Origin: Tardiphaga sp. vice304 | GTDB lineage: Bacteria; Pseudomonadota; Alphaproteobacteria; Rhizobiales; Xanthobacteraceae | Direction of reading: 5' to 3' | DNA: 64,000 bases | Assembly: GCF_007018905.1 (NCBI RefSeq) | Contig: NZ_CP041402.1 | Location: 4,700,001-4,764,000, forward strand | The notes under the pieces: generated by a model | Seen by the model: only the letters and a program-made list of their open reading frames with translations | Told to the model about the DNA's origin: nothing | Databases searched by the model: none | Part shown: in pieces, positions 38,263-47,514 of the stretch | Layout: each line of letters begins with the position of its first letter | Position numbering within the stretch: position 1 is the first letter of the stretch | Position numbers and translations under genes: made by a program

Positions 38263-38362
38263 GGTCGATCCGCCTTTGCCCGCATGGGTGCGGTCTGGCG
38301 GCGGCGCGGTCAAGATGCCCCGGACTCATGCGGCCATGCGCGGGCGCTTTATCGCCCCCGGC

Positions 38363-38995
38363 CTACTGCCAGCCGGGAACGCCCTTCATGTCCGGCAGAT
38401 GATGCGCAATGCCCTTGTGGCAATCGATGCAGGTCTTCTCGCCGGTGAACAGGAAGCGCTGATGCGCCACCGAGGCGCGCGGCGACTGCTTGGTGATATC
38501 CATCGAGGCGGCGCTATGGCAGTTGCGGCATTCCAGCGAGTCATTGGCCTTGAAGCGCGCCCATTCGTGCAGCGCCAGTTCGAGCCGGTGTTCGTTGAAC
38601 TTGTCCGACGTGTCGATGGTACCGAACAATTTGGCCCAGACTTCCTTGGAGGCCTGCATCTTGCGCGCGATCTTGTCAGTCCAGTTATGCGGCACGTGGC
38701 AATCCGGACAGCTCGCGCGCACGCCAGATCGGTTGGAAAAATGCACCGTCGGCTTCAGTTCGGCGAACACGTTGTCGCGCATCTCGTGGCAGCCGGTGCA
38801 GAATTTCTCGGTGTTGGTGATTTCCAGCGCGGTATTGAAGCCGCCCCAGAACACCACGCCGGCGATGAAGCCGGCGAGCACCAGCACGCCGAGCCCGAAT
38901 ACCGAGCTAGGTCGCCGCAGCACGTCCCACAATTCGACAATGAAGCCCCATGCCCGCGCCCGCCGGGAGCGGCGCGGCGGTACGATGTCAGTCAT
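38363..38995 (-). CDS. napC: NapC/NirT-type tetrahaem cytochrome c (quinol dehydrogenase)
   Basis: Membrane-anchored cytochrome that passes quinol electrons to NapB/NapA. It has 210 residues: an N-terminal anchor (about 30-50) and four haem motifs, CTGCH (66-70), CPDCH (96-100), CRNCH (156-160) and CIDCH (189-193). Overlaps the napB stop by 4 bp. Last gene of napEDABC. Confidence 0.95.
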   Translation of the reverse strand: MTDIVPPRRSRRARAWGFIVELWDVLRRPSSVFGLGVLVLAGFIAGVVFWGGFNTALEITNTEKFCTGCHEMRDNVFAELKPTVHFSNRSGVRASCPDCHVPHNWTDKIARKMQASKEVWAKLFGTIDTSDKFNEHRLELALHEWARFKANDSLECRNCHSAASMDITKQSPRASVAHQRFLFTGEKTCIDCHKGIAHHLPDMKGVPGWQ

Positions 38996-39462
38996 CGCTT
39001 GCCTCCGGGCGAGGCGTGGTTCAACAGCGAATCGATGTCGCGGAATTCATTGACCACCGGCGGCTTCGCGGTGCTCTGCGGCACGTGGCATTCGGCACAG
39101 AAGAAACGGCGCGGCGAGACCGAGGCCAGAAACTGCCCGTCGCGATCCATGAAGTGGGTGATGCTGACCATCGGCGCCTGCGACTCGCCGGTGCGGGCAC
39201 GGGCGTGGCACGACAGGCACTTGTTGCCATTGAGATCGATCTGGTAGCCCTCGGTGGTATGCGGGATCACCGGCGGCTGTTCGGGATAGGCGCGCACTTC
39301 CCTTTCCGCAGAGTTTCGCAGCGGCAGCAATGGCGGCGCGGGGCCCTCCTGATCGAGCGGCGTGGCGCCGCGCAGCCCGGAATTGACGGTTTGCGCGACC
39401 AGCGAGGTCGAGGCGGCGGCGAGCAGGATCGCCAGCGCCAGCAGGACAGGTTTTCCGATCAT
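38992..39462 (-). CDS. napB: Periplasmic nitrate reductase, dihaem cytochrome subunit
   Basis: A 156-residue periplasmic dihaem cytochrome c. Signal peptide [20 protein letters not shown]; haem motifs CLSCH (82-86) and CAECH (122-126); TRGL-type loop [10 protein letters not shown] as in NapB. Overlaps both napA (4 bp) and napC (4 bp). Confidence 0.95.
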   Translation of the reverse strand: MIGKPVLLALAILLAAASTSLVAQTVNSGLRGATPLDQEGPAPPLLPLRNSAEREVRAYPEQPPVIPHTTEGYQIDLNGNKCLSCHARARTGESQAPMVSITHFMDRDGQFLASVSPRRFFCAECHVPQSTAKPPVVNEFRDIDSLLNHASPGGKR

Positions 39463-41972
39463 GTGCTTTGCACCTTCTCGATGCGAACGGCGCATTTCTT
39501 GTAGTCGGTCTGCAGCGAGATCGGATCGGTGGCGTCCAGCGTCACCTTGTTGATCAACTGCGCCTCGTCGAACCACGGCACGAACACGACGCCGCGTGGC
39601 GGCTTGTTGCGGCCGCGCGTCTCGACCCGCGTGCGGATGAAGCCACGCCGCGACTGCACCTTGATCTCGTCGCCGCGCCGCAGCTTGGCGGCCAGCGCGT
39701 CGTCGGGATGCATGAAGCAGACGGCTTCGGGGAACGCCTTGTAGAGTTCGGGCACGCGGCGCGTCATGGTGCCGGAATGCCAATGTTCGAGCACGCGGCC
39801 GGTCGACAGCCAGAACGGATAGTCGGCGTCGGGCGATTCCGCCGGCGGCTCGTAGGGCAGCGCGAAGATGCGCGCGCGACCGTCAGGAAAGCCATAGAAC
39901 TCGACGCCCTTGCCCTGCTTCACGTAAGGGTCGCGCCCCTCGCGGAAGCGCCAGAGCGTTTCCTGGCCATTGACCACCGGCCAGCGCAGCCCGCGCACCT
40001 GGTGATAGGTGTCGAACGGCGCAAGATCATGTCCGTGGCCGCGGCCAAAGCTCGCATATTCCTCGAACAGGCCCTTGTGAACGTAGAAGCCGAACGCCTT
40101 GGATTCGTCGTTCTGGTAGCCGGCCTCGATATCGGACAGCGGAAACGCATCGACCTGGCCGTTTTTGTACAGCACGTCGAACATGGTCTTGCCGCGATAT
40201 TCCGGCTTCTTAGCCAGCAGCTCCTCCGGCCAGACTTCCTCGATCTTGAAGCGCTTGGAGAATTCCATCAGCTGCCACAGATCGGATTTCGACTCGCCCG
40301 GCGCCGACACCAGCTGGTGCCAGAAATGCGTACGCCGTTCGGCATTGCCATAGGCGCCCTCCTTCTCCACCCACATCGCTGTCGGCAGGATCAGGTCGGC
40401 AGCCAGCGCCGTCACCGAGGGATAGGCGTCGGAGACGACGATGAAATTGTCCGGATTGCGGTAGCCGAGATACGTCTCCTCGTTGCTATTGGCGCCGGCC
40501 TGCAGATTGTTGTTGACCTGCACCCAGTAGGCGTTGAGCAAACCGTCCTTCAGCATGCGGTTCTGCAGCACCGCGTGATAGCCCGGCTTGTCGGGAATGG
40601 TGCCTTCCGGCAACTTCCAGATCTGCTCGGTCTTGTCGCGATGCGCCTTGTTGGTCACCACCATGTCGGCGGGCAGCCGGTGCGAGAAGGTGCCGACCTC
40701 GCGCGCGGTGCCGCAGGCCGAGGGCTGGCCGGTCAGCGAGAACGGGCTGTTGCCGGGCTCGGAGATCTTTCCGGTCAACAGATGGATGTTGTAGATCAGA
40801 TTATTGCACCAGACGCCGCGGGTGTGCTGGTTGAAGCCCATGGTCCAGAACGACACCACCTTGACCTTGGGATCGGCATAGAGCTCGGCCATCGCCTGCA
40901 GCCGGGTCAGCGGCACGCCGGTCATTTCGGCGGCCTTCTCCAGCGTGAAGTCGGAGACGAACTTGACGTAGTCGTCATAGCTCATGTCGGTGGCGTCGCC
41001 CGCCTTGGCGCGGCCGGTGGCCTTCTTCTCCAGCGGATGCTCGGGCCGCAGGCCGTAGCCGATGTCGGTCTGGCCGCGCTTGAACAACGTGTGGCGATCG
41101 ACGAAGTCCTTGTTCACGCGCCCCGTCGTGACAATATAGTTGGCGATCGCGTTGAGCAGATACAGGTCGGTGTGCGGCTTGAACACCATGCCGATGTCGG
41201 CGAGATCGAACGAGCGATGTTCGAAGGTCGACAGCACCGCGACCTTGACATGCGGCGCGCTTAGCCGGCGATCGGCGACGCGGGTCCACAGGATCGGGTG
41301 CATCTCCGCCATGTTGGAGCCCCACAGCACGAAGGCATCGGCGGCCTCGATATCGTCGTAGCAGCCCATCGGCTCGTCGATGCCGAAGGTCCGCATGAAG
41401 CCGACAGCGGCGGAAGCCATGCAGTGCCGTGCGTTGGGGTCGATGTTGTTGGTGCGGAAGCCGGCCTTCATCAGCTTGACGGCGGCATAGCCCTCCCACA
41501 CCGTCCACTGGCCGGAGCCGAACATGCCGACCCCGCTCGGGCCGCGCTTCTTCAGCGCCGCCTTGAACTTCTCGGCCATGACGTCGAAGGCTTCATCCCA
41601 CGACACCGGCGTGAACTCGCCGTTCTTGTCATATTTGCCGGCCGTCTTGCGCAGCATCGGATGCGTCAGCCGGTCCTGGCCGTACATGACCTTGGAAAGG
41701 AAGTAGCCCTTGACGCAGTTGAGGCCGCGATTGACCTCCGACTTGATATCGCCGTGGGTGGCGACTACGCGATTTTCCTTGGTCGCCACCATGACGCTGC
41801 AGCCGGTGCCGCAGAAACGACATGGCGCCTTGTCCCATTTCAACTCGCTTTCGCTGCGCACCGTGGTGAGGTTGGCGGCGAGCGCCGGCACGGACATGCC
41901 GCCGGCCAGCGCGGCCATCGCGGCGGCCTCCAGCTTCAGGACCTGGCGTCGGTCGAGGTTCGGTGTGGTCAT
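39459..41972 (-). CDS. napA: Periplasmic nitrate reductase catalytic subunit
   Basis: Molybdoenzyme (bis-MGD plus 4Fe-4S) that reduces nitrate to nitrite in the periplasm. It has 837 residues. A twin-arginine signal (LDRRQVLKL) exports it folded. The 4Fe-4S cysteines are C51, C54, C58 and C86 (CRFCGTGC and NCVKG). The Mo-ligating Cys lies in [28 protein letters not shown] and the C-terminal [12 protein letters not shown] are typical. It is preceded by napD and overlaps napB. Confidence 0.97.
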   Translation of the reverse strand: MTTPNLDRRQVLKLEAAAMAALAGGMSVPALAANLTTVRSESELKWDKAPCRFCGTGCSVMVATKENRVVATHGDIKSEVNRGLNCVKGYFLSKVMYGQDRLTHPMLRKTAGKYDKNGEFTPVSWDEAFDVMAEKFKAALKKRGPSGVGMFGSGQWTVWEGYAAVKLMKAGFRTNNIDPNARHCMASAAVGFMRTFGIDEPMGCYDDIEAADAFVLWGSNMAEMHPILWTRVADRRLSAPHVKVAVLSTFEHRSFDLADIGMVFKPHTDLYLLNAIANYIVTTGRVNKDFVDRHTLFKRGQTDIGYGLRPEHPLEKKATGRAKAGDATDMSYDDYVKFVSDFTLEKAAEMTGVPLTRLQAMAELYADPKVKVVSFWTMGFNQHTRGVWCNNLIYNIHLLTGKISEPGNSPFSLTGQPSACGTAREVGTFSHRLPADMVVTNKAHRDKTEQIWKLPEGTIPDKPGYHAVLQNRMLKDGLLNAYWVQVNNNLQAGANSNEETYLGYRNPDNFIVVSDAYPSVTALAADLILPTAMWVEKEGAYGNAERRTHFWHQLVSAPGESKSDLWQLMEFSKRFKIEEVWPEELLAKKPEYRGKTMFDVLYKNGQVDAFPLSDIEAGYQNDESKAFGFYVHKGLFEEYASFGRGHGHDLAPFDTYHQVRGLRWPVVNGQETLWRFREGRDPYVKQGKGVEFYGFPDGRARIFALPYEPPAESPDADYPFWLSTGRVLEHWHSGTMTRRVPELYKAFPEAVCFMHPDDALAAKLRRGDEIKVQSRRGFIRTRVETRGRNKPPRGVVFVPWFDEAQLINKVTLDATDPISLQTDYKKCAVRIEKVQST

Positions 41973-41990
41973 GATATCTTCTCCAACGCC

Positions 41991-42311
41991 TCAGGCGGCG
42001 CCGATGGCGTGAAACACCAGCGAGGCCGAGTAGATGTCGGGCAGCGCCGTGATGGTGTTGAGGGTCGATCCGATCGCGCCGGCGTCCGGCACGTCGATGA
42101 CCACCACCAGCTTGCCCTTGGGGTCTCGGCCGTGAATCTCGCAGCCGGGCAGCGCGAGGATTGCCGCCTCGACCGCGGCGAGATTTTCCGGCCGGGCCTG
42201 TACCAGGATGCTGGCGATTTCGCCACCGGGCGGCGTGACGACGCGGTTCGGGTTGAGAAGTTGTCCCCTTATCAGGGAGCGGCGATCGATATCGGTCTGC
42301 TGCTTGCGCAC
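41991..42311 (-). CDS. napD: NapD chaperone for NapA, with an N-terminal extension
   Basis: NapD binds the NapA twin-arginine signal and times its export. The domain covers about residues 31-95 (IASILVQARPENLAAVEAAI, GCEIHGRDPKGKLVVVIDV). The 106 residues exceed the usual ~87, owing to an N-terminal ~25-residue extension DIDRRSLIRGQLL that resembles the start of NapF; napF itself is absent. An internal start is possible but none is better supported. Confidence 0.9.
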   Translation of the reverse strand: MRKQQTDIDRRSLIRGQLLNPNRVVTPPGGEIASILVQARPENLAAVEAAILALPGCEIHGRDPKGKLVVVIDVPDAGAIGSTLNTITALPDIYSASLVFHAIGAA

Positions 42312-42335
42312 GGGCTTGTTCCCTTGTTGTTGACG

Positions 42336-42518
42336 CTAATGCGCGGCTGGCGGACCGGGCGGTCCGGAGATCATCTGGTAGATCCAGACCGAAAGCCCGT
42401 AGCTGCCGACGGTAGCCACCGCGAGCGCCGGCATCAGCACCACGGTGAGAAACAAGAACGCAAAGACTTCCATGCGCCGGCGGCGCACGTGTCCCGTGTC
42501 GCGGCCTGTGGCGGACAT
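42336..42518 (-). CDS. napE: NapE small membrane protein
   Basis: A 60-residue single-helix protein (RRRRMEVFAFLFLTVVLMPALAV, then GSYGLSVWIYQMI) matching NapE, of unknown function and first gene of nap operons in alphaproteobacteria. ATG 42518 is inside a longer open frame; the extra 28 residues upstream are not NapE-like. Confidence 0.88.
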   Translation of the reverse strand: MSATGRDTGHVRRRRMEVFAFLFLTVVLMPALAVATVGSYGLSVWIYQMISGPPGPPAAH

Positions 42519-42607
42519 GAGGGGGATCTCGTATATGAAGATGGGGGATTTGCCGGCTTCAGGGCCGGCGCCTGCCTGAAATATAGGCCGATGCACAGCC
42601 ACCTTGC

Positions 42608-42621
42608 TTGATCCACATCAA
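42608..42621 (-). promoter_or_regulatory. FNR/FixK-type operator of the nap operon
   Basis: TTGAT-CCAC-ATCAA, a perfect match to the FNR/FixK consensus TTGAT-N4-ATCAA, 90 bp upstream of napE within the 342-bp gap to the TonB receptor gene. No other feature was seen in that gap. It implies oxygen-limited activation of nap, and it could also act on the divergent gene. Confidence 0.9.
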
Positions 42622-42860
42622 ACATGAGCCAGCAACAGGCAACGCACGAGGAACCCCCGCCGCCGTCCGCCATTTGTTGACCTCGCGTTTCCTCGCGCTG
42701 CAACAACCGCGGCGAGGCGCGGTCGGGAATTCTTCCCGATCGGCACGCCAAACATTCCCGCCCCCCGCACCGGTATTTCCATTGCGAAAGCAGAACGCGT
42801 CCCGCAGGATTTGATCCAACGCGCGGCAAGCGCGATGGGAAAAAATCGGGGAGCGCAGCA

Positions 42861-45284
42861 ATGGGCATTCGGTTTTTATCACTAGCGCGACGTGCCCTGC
42901 TGTCCGCCGGAGCCCTGCTCATCGCCGTGCCCGCCGCCGCGCAGGAGCAATTGCCCGAGATCCAGGTGATCTCCAACACGCCGATCCAGGGACCCGGCAT
43001 CGACCGCGACAAGATTCCGTCGCTGACCTCGACCGTCACCGCCGAGGATTTCCAGCGCAGTACTTCGCAGAATGTCACGGACACGCTGTTCCAGCGCGTG
43101 CCCGGCGTGTCGCTGTCCGACCCCAACGGCAACGGTGCGCAGCAGGAGATCCGCTACCGCGGCTTTGCCGCCTCGCCCCTGCAGGGTACGCCGCAGGGCC
43201 TCGCGGTCTACATGAACGGCATCCGGCTCAACGAATCCTTCGGCGACACCGTGAACTGGGACCTGATCCCCACCAATGCGATAGCGCGCGCCGACATCTT
43301 CACCAATAATCCGGTGTTCGGCCTCAACGCGCTGGGCGGCGCGATCAGCCTGCAGACCAAGAACGGTTTCACCTATCAGGGCCTTGAGGTCGAAGGCCAG
43401 GGTGGTTCGTTCGGCCGCGGCCAGGGCGGGTTGCAATACGGCGCGGAGATGGGCAATTGGGGCGTCTACATCGCCGCCCAGGGCCTGACCGACGACGGCT
43501 GGCGCCGACAATCGCCGGCGAAGCTCGGGCGCTTCTTTGGCGACATCGGCTGGCGCGACGACCGCGCCGAACTACATTTCTATGGCGCGGTGTCGTCGAG
43601 TTCGTTCGGCGTGGCGGCAGCGACGCCGGTGCAATTGCTAGCGCTCGGCCGCGATCAGATCTACACGACGCCGCAGACCACCGATAACAAGATGGCGCTG
43701 GTCGGCGTCAACGGCAAGTACGCCGTCACCGACACATGGTCGCTGCAGGGCAATCTGTATGGCCGGTTCTTTCGGCAGGACCACGTCGATGGCAACGCCG
43801 CTGAGGTCGAACGCTGTAGCAATTCTTCGTCGTTCGCCGGCCGCCTGTGCCTTGAGGACGACGGCTTTCCGCGCCCGGCGCCGTTCACCGGCGCGGCGGC
43901 ACTCGCCTTCCGAAACCAGTTCGCGATCCTCAATGCCGCGAACCAGCCGATCCCCTGCCCGCCCGGCGCCGGCAACACCTGCGCAACGGTCCCCTATGGC
44001 ACGATCGATCGCACCAATACGAAGTCCGACACCTATGGCGGTTCGCTGCAGGCGACCAACGACGACAAGATTTTCGGCCACGGCAACCACTTCGTAGTCG
44101 GCGGCAGCGTCGACCGCGGCGCGACCAATTTTGCCGCGACCTCGACGCTCGGCTTCATCAATCCTGACCTCGCGATCACGGTCAATCCGGCGATCCCAGG
44201 CAACGGCTCGGTCATACATACGCTCGGCAATGTCGGTTACACGCCGGTGACGATCGACACCACCAACACCTATTACGGCCTCTACGTCACCGACACTTTC
44301 GATATTACCGACAAGTTTGCCGCGACCGCCGGCGGCCGCTACAACGTCGCCAGGATCGGCATCCGCGACGTGCTCGGCACCAGCCCCGACCTCAACGGCG
44401 ATCACTCCTTTTCGCGCTTCAACCCGGTGGTCGGCCTGACCTACAAGATCGCGCCGTGGATCACCGTCTATGGCGGATATTCAGAATCCAACCGCGCGCC
44501 GACGCCGCTCGAGCTCGGCTGCTCCAATCCGGCCAAGCCCTGCTTGCTGGAAAACTTCCTGGTATCCGACCCACCGCTGCAGCAGGTCGTCGGCCACACC
44601 TATGAAGCCGGCCTGCGCGGCACGTCGCCATTCGCCGACGGCCGTCTCGAATGGAAGGCGGGCTGGTTCCGCACCGACAGCAAGAACGATATCGTCAGCC
44701 TGGCCTCGTTCATCCAGGGCCGCGGCTATTACCAGAACGTCCCGGAGACGCGGCGCCAGGGCATCGAGCTTGGAGCGGAGTACAAGTCGCAGCGCTGGCT
44801 GGCCTATGCCGGCTACAGCTATATCGACGCCACCTATCGCTTCGACGGCGACCTCGCCTCGCCGAACAATCCGTTAGCCGACGCCAGCGGCAACGTCCGC
44901 GTCACCTCCGGCAACCGCATTCCCGGCATCCCGCAGCACCAGTTCAAGGCCGGTCTCGATTACTGGATCACGCCGCAATGGAAGCTCGGCGGCGACGTCG
45001 TCGCGGTGGGGAAGCGGCTCTATGTCGGGGACGACGGCAACCAGAACCCGCTGCTGCCGTCCTATGCGGTCGTCAATCTGCACACTTCGTTCGAGGTGAG
45101 CCGCAACGTCACTTTGTTCGGCGTCGTCAACAACCTGTTCAACAAGCAATATTCACTGTTCGGCACCTATTTCGGGCCCGATGGCACGGCCAAGGCGGGC
45201 CTGCCCATCGCGCTGACCGACCAGCGCACCGAAGTGCCGGGGTCGCCATTCGCGATCTACGGCGGCATACGGGTGAGGCTGTAG
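42861..45284 (+). CDS. TonB-dependent outer-membrane receptor
   Basis: An 807-residue receptor. Signal peptide MGIRFLSLARRALLSAGALL...AAAQEQ. The TonB-box-like LPEIQVIS follows (about 32-39), then a plug domain (DTLFQRVPGVSLSDPNGNG, EIRYRGFAASPL, VYMNGIRLNESFGDTVNWD, PVFGLNALGGAISL) and a long 22-strand-type barrel ending in VNLHTSFEVSRNVTLFGVVNN and a terminal Leu. A Cys pair occurs in two extracellular loops (SNSSSFAGRLCLED; CPPGAGNTC). The ligand is unknown. Its divergent neighbour is napE, and a convergent sensor kinase follows. Confidence 0.93.
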   Translation: MGIRFLSLARRALLSAGALLIAVPAAAQEQLPEIQVISNTPIQGPGIDRDKIPSLTSTVTAEDFQRSTSQNVTDTLFQRVPGVSLSDPNGNGAQQEIRYRGFAASPLQGTPQGLAVYMNGIRLNESFGDTVNWDLIPTNAIARADIFTNNPVFGLNALGGAISLQTKNGFTYQGLEVEGQGGSFGRGQGGLQYGAEMGNWGVYIAAQGLTDDGWRRQSPAKLGRFFGDIGWRDDRAELHFYGAVSSSSFGVAAATPVQLLALGRDQIYTTPQTTDNKMALVGVNGKYAVTDTWSLQGNLYGRFFRQDHVDGNAAEVERCSNSSSFAGRLCLEDDGFPRPAPFTGAAALAFRNQFAILNAANQPIPCPPGAGNTCATVPYGTIDRTNTKSDTYGGSLQATNDDKIFGHGNHFVVGGSVDRGATNFAATSTLGFINPDLAITVNPAIPGNGSVIHTLGNVGYTPVTIDTTNTYYGLYVTDTFDITDKFAATAGGRYNVARIGIRDVLGTSPDLNGDHSFSRFNPVVGLTYKIAPWITVYGGYSESNRAPTPLELGCSNPAKPCLLENFLVSDPPLQQVVGHTYEAGLRGTSPFADGRLEWKAGWFRTDSKNDIVSLASFIQGRGYYQNVPETRRQGIELGAEYKSQRWLAYAGYSYIDATYRFDGDLASPNNPLADASGNVRVTSGNRIPGIPQHQFKAGLDYWITPQWKLGGDVVAVGKRLYVGDDGNQNPLLPSYAVVNLHTSFEVSRNVTLFGVVNNLFNKQYSLFGTYFGPDGTAKAGLPIALTDQRTEVPGSPFAIYGGIRVRL

Positions 45285-45323
45285 CGGCGACCCACGCGCC
45301 GCGACGACCCATCCGCGAAGACT

Positions 45324-45354
45324 GGCGGCCCGGTTTTGAGACGGCCGGGCCGCC
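45324..45354 (+). terminator. Hairpin terminator after the TonB receptor gene
   Basis: 10-bp stem GGCGGCCCGG / CCGGGCCGCC with an 11-base loop, 40 bp past the stop, followed by TGTTTGT (weak T tract). Confidence 0.65.
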
Positions 45355-45363
45355 TGTTTGTAC

Positions 45364-45456
45364 GTAGCCGGATGCCAATCCGGGGCCGGCCCATCACATG
45401 ACGCAGTCCCGGATTGCGTCGCCGCCGCTAAGCGTCGCCGACTTCATCCAGGCTAC
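45364..45456. repeat. Palindromic intergenic repeat, family C copy 2
   Basis: A roughly 93-bp element (GTAGCCGGATG...CATCCAGGCTAC) matching the reverse complement of 1344-1450, including the shared GGATTGCGTCGCCGCC block. Overlaps the last codons and stop of the kinase gene. Confidence 0.85.
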
Positions 45457-46828
45457 GCATGGACCGACGCTCCGTCGGAATCATCGCCTGCACCACTACG
45501 CCCTGCTCCGCCGAGATCACCTTCACCGTGCCTCCCAGCGCCAGCACGCGCTCGCGCATGCCGGTGAGGCCGAAACCGAGGCGGTGGTCGGCGCCGAGGC
45601 CGCCGCCATCGTCCTGCACCCGCACCGACACCGCATCCACGCCGGGCGAAATCGTCACAATAACGCGGGTGGCGCCGGCATGACGGAACACGTTGGTCAG
45701 TGCCTCCTGCACCACGCGGTAGATCGTCAGTTCGACGGTGTCGTTGATCGCGCCGAGGATGGGCGCCAGGTGCATCTCCACGGCAACATCGGGATGTGCC
45801 TCGCGCCACCAGCGCAGCAGCGCGCCCAGCGCCTCGCGCAACCCCAATTCGCTCAACCCCGCCGGACGCAGCCGCTCCAGCACGCGGCGATTGAGCTGCT
45901 GCAACTGCATGAGTTGCGCCAGCATCGCCTCGCCATGGCTGCGGATCGCCGCGACATCCGGCGCGGCCGATCCCGCGATGCGCAGCAACGCGCTGCCATG
46001 CGCGCGCAGCGCAAACAGGAACGGCCCGAATTCGTCGTGCGGCTCCCTTGCAATCTCGCGGCGCTCCTCGTCCTGCAGCGATACCACCCGCTCGGCCAAC
46101 TGGCGCTTGTCCTCGACCGCCTCGCCGAGTGCGGCTGCCAGATGATTCACGCGCACGCAGATATCGGCCAGTTCGGGCGAGCCTGCGGGGGTAACCCGGA
46201 TCGCGTAGTCGCCGCCTTCAATGGTCCGCATCGCATCGGCGATCTGCCGCAACGGCGCCAGCGCCCGGCGGACCACCAGCACGGTGATCGCGAACAGCGC
46301 CAGAGCGATGGCCAGCCCGAGTTCGATCTGCGTCACGATGCCGTTCCAGATCTCCGCCATTTCATCGACCGGATCGGACGCGATCAGCAGCGCGCCGAGC
46401 GAGCGGCCGTTCACGACCACCGGCACTCTCTCCGACGTCTGTTCCGGATGCACCATTCGCACGAACCATGACGGCGGCGCCGTTACTGCGTCGCGGCGCG
46501 GCGCGACGACAGCCGGCTTACCGCCTTCCGTTTCATGAGTGATCCTGACATGGCGCAGCCGGCCGAGATCGCCGACGATCCGCGCCAGCCGCACGTCCGG
46601 ATCCGGCGCATCTCCGAGATCGACCACCAGCACCGCGATCAGTTCGTGCGCCAGCCGGACCACGCTGCGATCCTCCGCGGCTACGCGCGGAGCTGCCTCC
46701 AGCACGAGACGGCCGACATTGATCAGCAGCCCGGCTGTCAGCACCAGCGCCAGCAACAAGGTCAACCGGGCTTGCAACGAAAGAATGCTCCACATCGGGT
46801 TTCGCCGCTCTGCAACATGTAGATCCAT
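45428..46828 (-). CDS. NarX/DegS-type sensor histidine kinase
   Basis: A 466-residue kinase. The first membrane segment is SLQARLTLLLALVLTAGLL, the periplasmic domain extends to about 190, and a second membrane segment (GLAIALALFAITVLVV) leads to HAMP. The HisKA_3 box reads EERREIAREPHDEFGP: the phospho-His is present, but the residue before it is Pro instead of Leu. The ATPase part has NVFRHAGATRVIV and DDGGGLG, then GFGLTGMRERV. I chose 46828; 46795 is possible. The last codons (RSLDEVGDA) come from a repeat. Divergent from its likely response regulator. Confidence 0.85.
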   Translation of the reverse strand: MDLHVAERRNPMWSILSLQARLTLLLALVLTAGLLINVGRLVLEAAPRVAAEDRSVVRLAHELIAVLVVDLGDAPDPDVRLARIVGDLGRLRHVRITHETEGGKPAVVAPRRDAVTAPPSWFVRMVHPEQTSERVPVVVNGRSLGALLIASDPVDEMAEIWNGIVTQIELGLAIALALFAITVLVVRRALAPLRQIADAMRTIEGGDYAIRVTPAGSPELADICVRVNHLAAALGEAVEDKRQLAERVVSLQDEERREIAREPHDEFGPFLFALRAHGSALLRIAGSAAPDVAAIRSHGEAMLAQLMQLQQLNRRVLERLRPAGLSELGLREALGALLRWWREAHPDVAVEMHLAPILGAINDTVELTIYRVVQEALTNVFRHAGATRVIVTISPGVDAVSVRVQDDGGGLGADHRLGFGLTGMRERVLALGGTVKVISAEQGVVVQAMIPTERRSMRSLDEVGDA

Positions 46829-46903
46829 TGACAGCAAAGTGTAGCAACGTTCTACTTGCGCGAGCAGATGACGCCAACCGGAATGTATCCGCGAATGGGT
46901 TCG

Positions 46904-47512
46904 ATGCGTATCCTGATTGTCGATGACCATCCGATCGTCGCCTCCGGCTGCCGCGCGCTGCTGGCCGGCGATGGCGACATCGAGGTGGTCGAGGCGGCCG
47001 ATGCCGACGCCGGCGAAGCCGCTTTCGTCGCGCAGCCGCCCGACATCTGTGTGCTCGATATCAACCTGCCCGGCGTCTCCGGCTTCGAGCTGGCGCGGCG
47101 GCTGCTGGCGCGCGACGCCGACGCGAAGCTCATCATGTTCAGCATGAATGACGATCCCGCCTTCGCGGTGCGGGCGATCGGGGCCGGCGCGAAGGGCTAT
47201 GTTTCAAAATCCGGCGATCCACAGGATCTGGTCGATGCGATCCGCGAGGTCGGCCGCGGCGGCGTCTATCTGGCGCCGGCCACCGCGCGCAGCATCGCCT
47301 TCGCCAGGCTCGACGACCGGCTCGGCAAGCTGAGCACCCGCGAGATCGAGATCCTGCGCCTGCTTGCCGCCGGCAAGAGCCTCACCGAAATCGCCTGGCT
47401 GGTGCACGCCTCCTACAAGACAATCGCCAACACCTCCTCGATGATGCGCCACAAGCTCGGCCTGCGCACCCCCGCCGAACTGGTGCGGCTGGCGATCGAA
47501 CATCGGCTGTAG
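46904..47512 (+). CDS. NarL/LuxR-type response regulator
   Basis: A 202-residue two-component regulator: receiver domain MRILIVDDHPIVASG, phospho-Asp in VLDINLPG, GAKGYVSKSGDP near the conserved Lys, then a LuxR HTH (LSTREIEILRLLAAGKSLTEIA, ANTSSMMRHKLGL) at the C-terminus. The start is uncertain: ATG 46868 or 46895 would add 9-36 bases without a clear ribosome binding site. Adjacent divergent kinase gene suggests a cognate pair that could control the TonB receptor or nap genes. Confidence 0.88.
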   Translation: MRILIVDDHPIVASGCRALLAGDGDIEVVEAADADAGEAAFVAQPPDICVLDINLPGVSGFELARRLLARDADAKLIMFSMNDDPAFAVRAIGAGAKGYVSKSGDPQDLVDAIREVGRGGVYLAPATARSIAFARLDDRLGKLSTREIEILRLLAAGKSLTEIAWLVHASYKTIANTSSMMRHKLGLRTPAELVRLAIEHRL

Positions 47513-47514
47513 AG

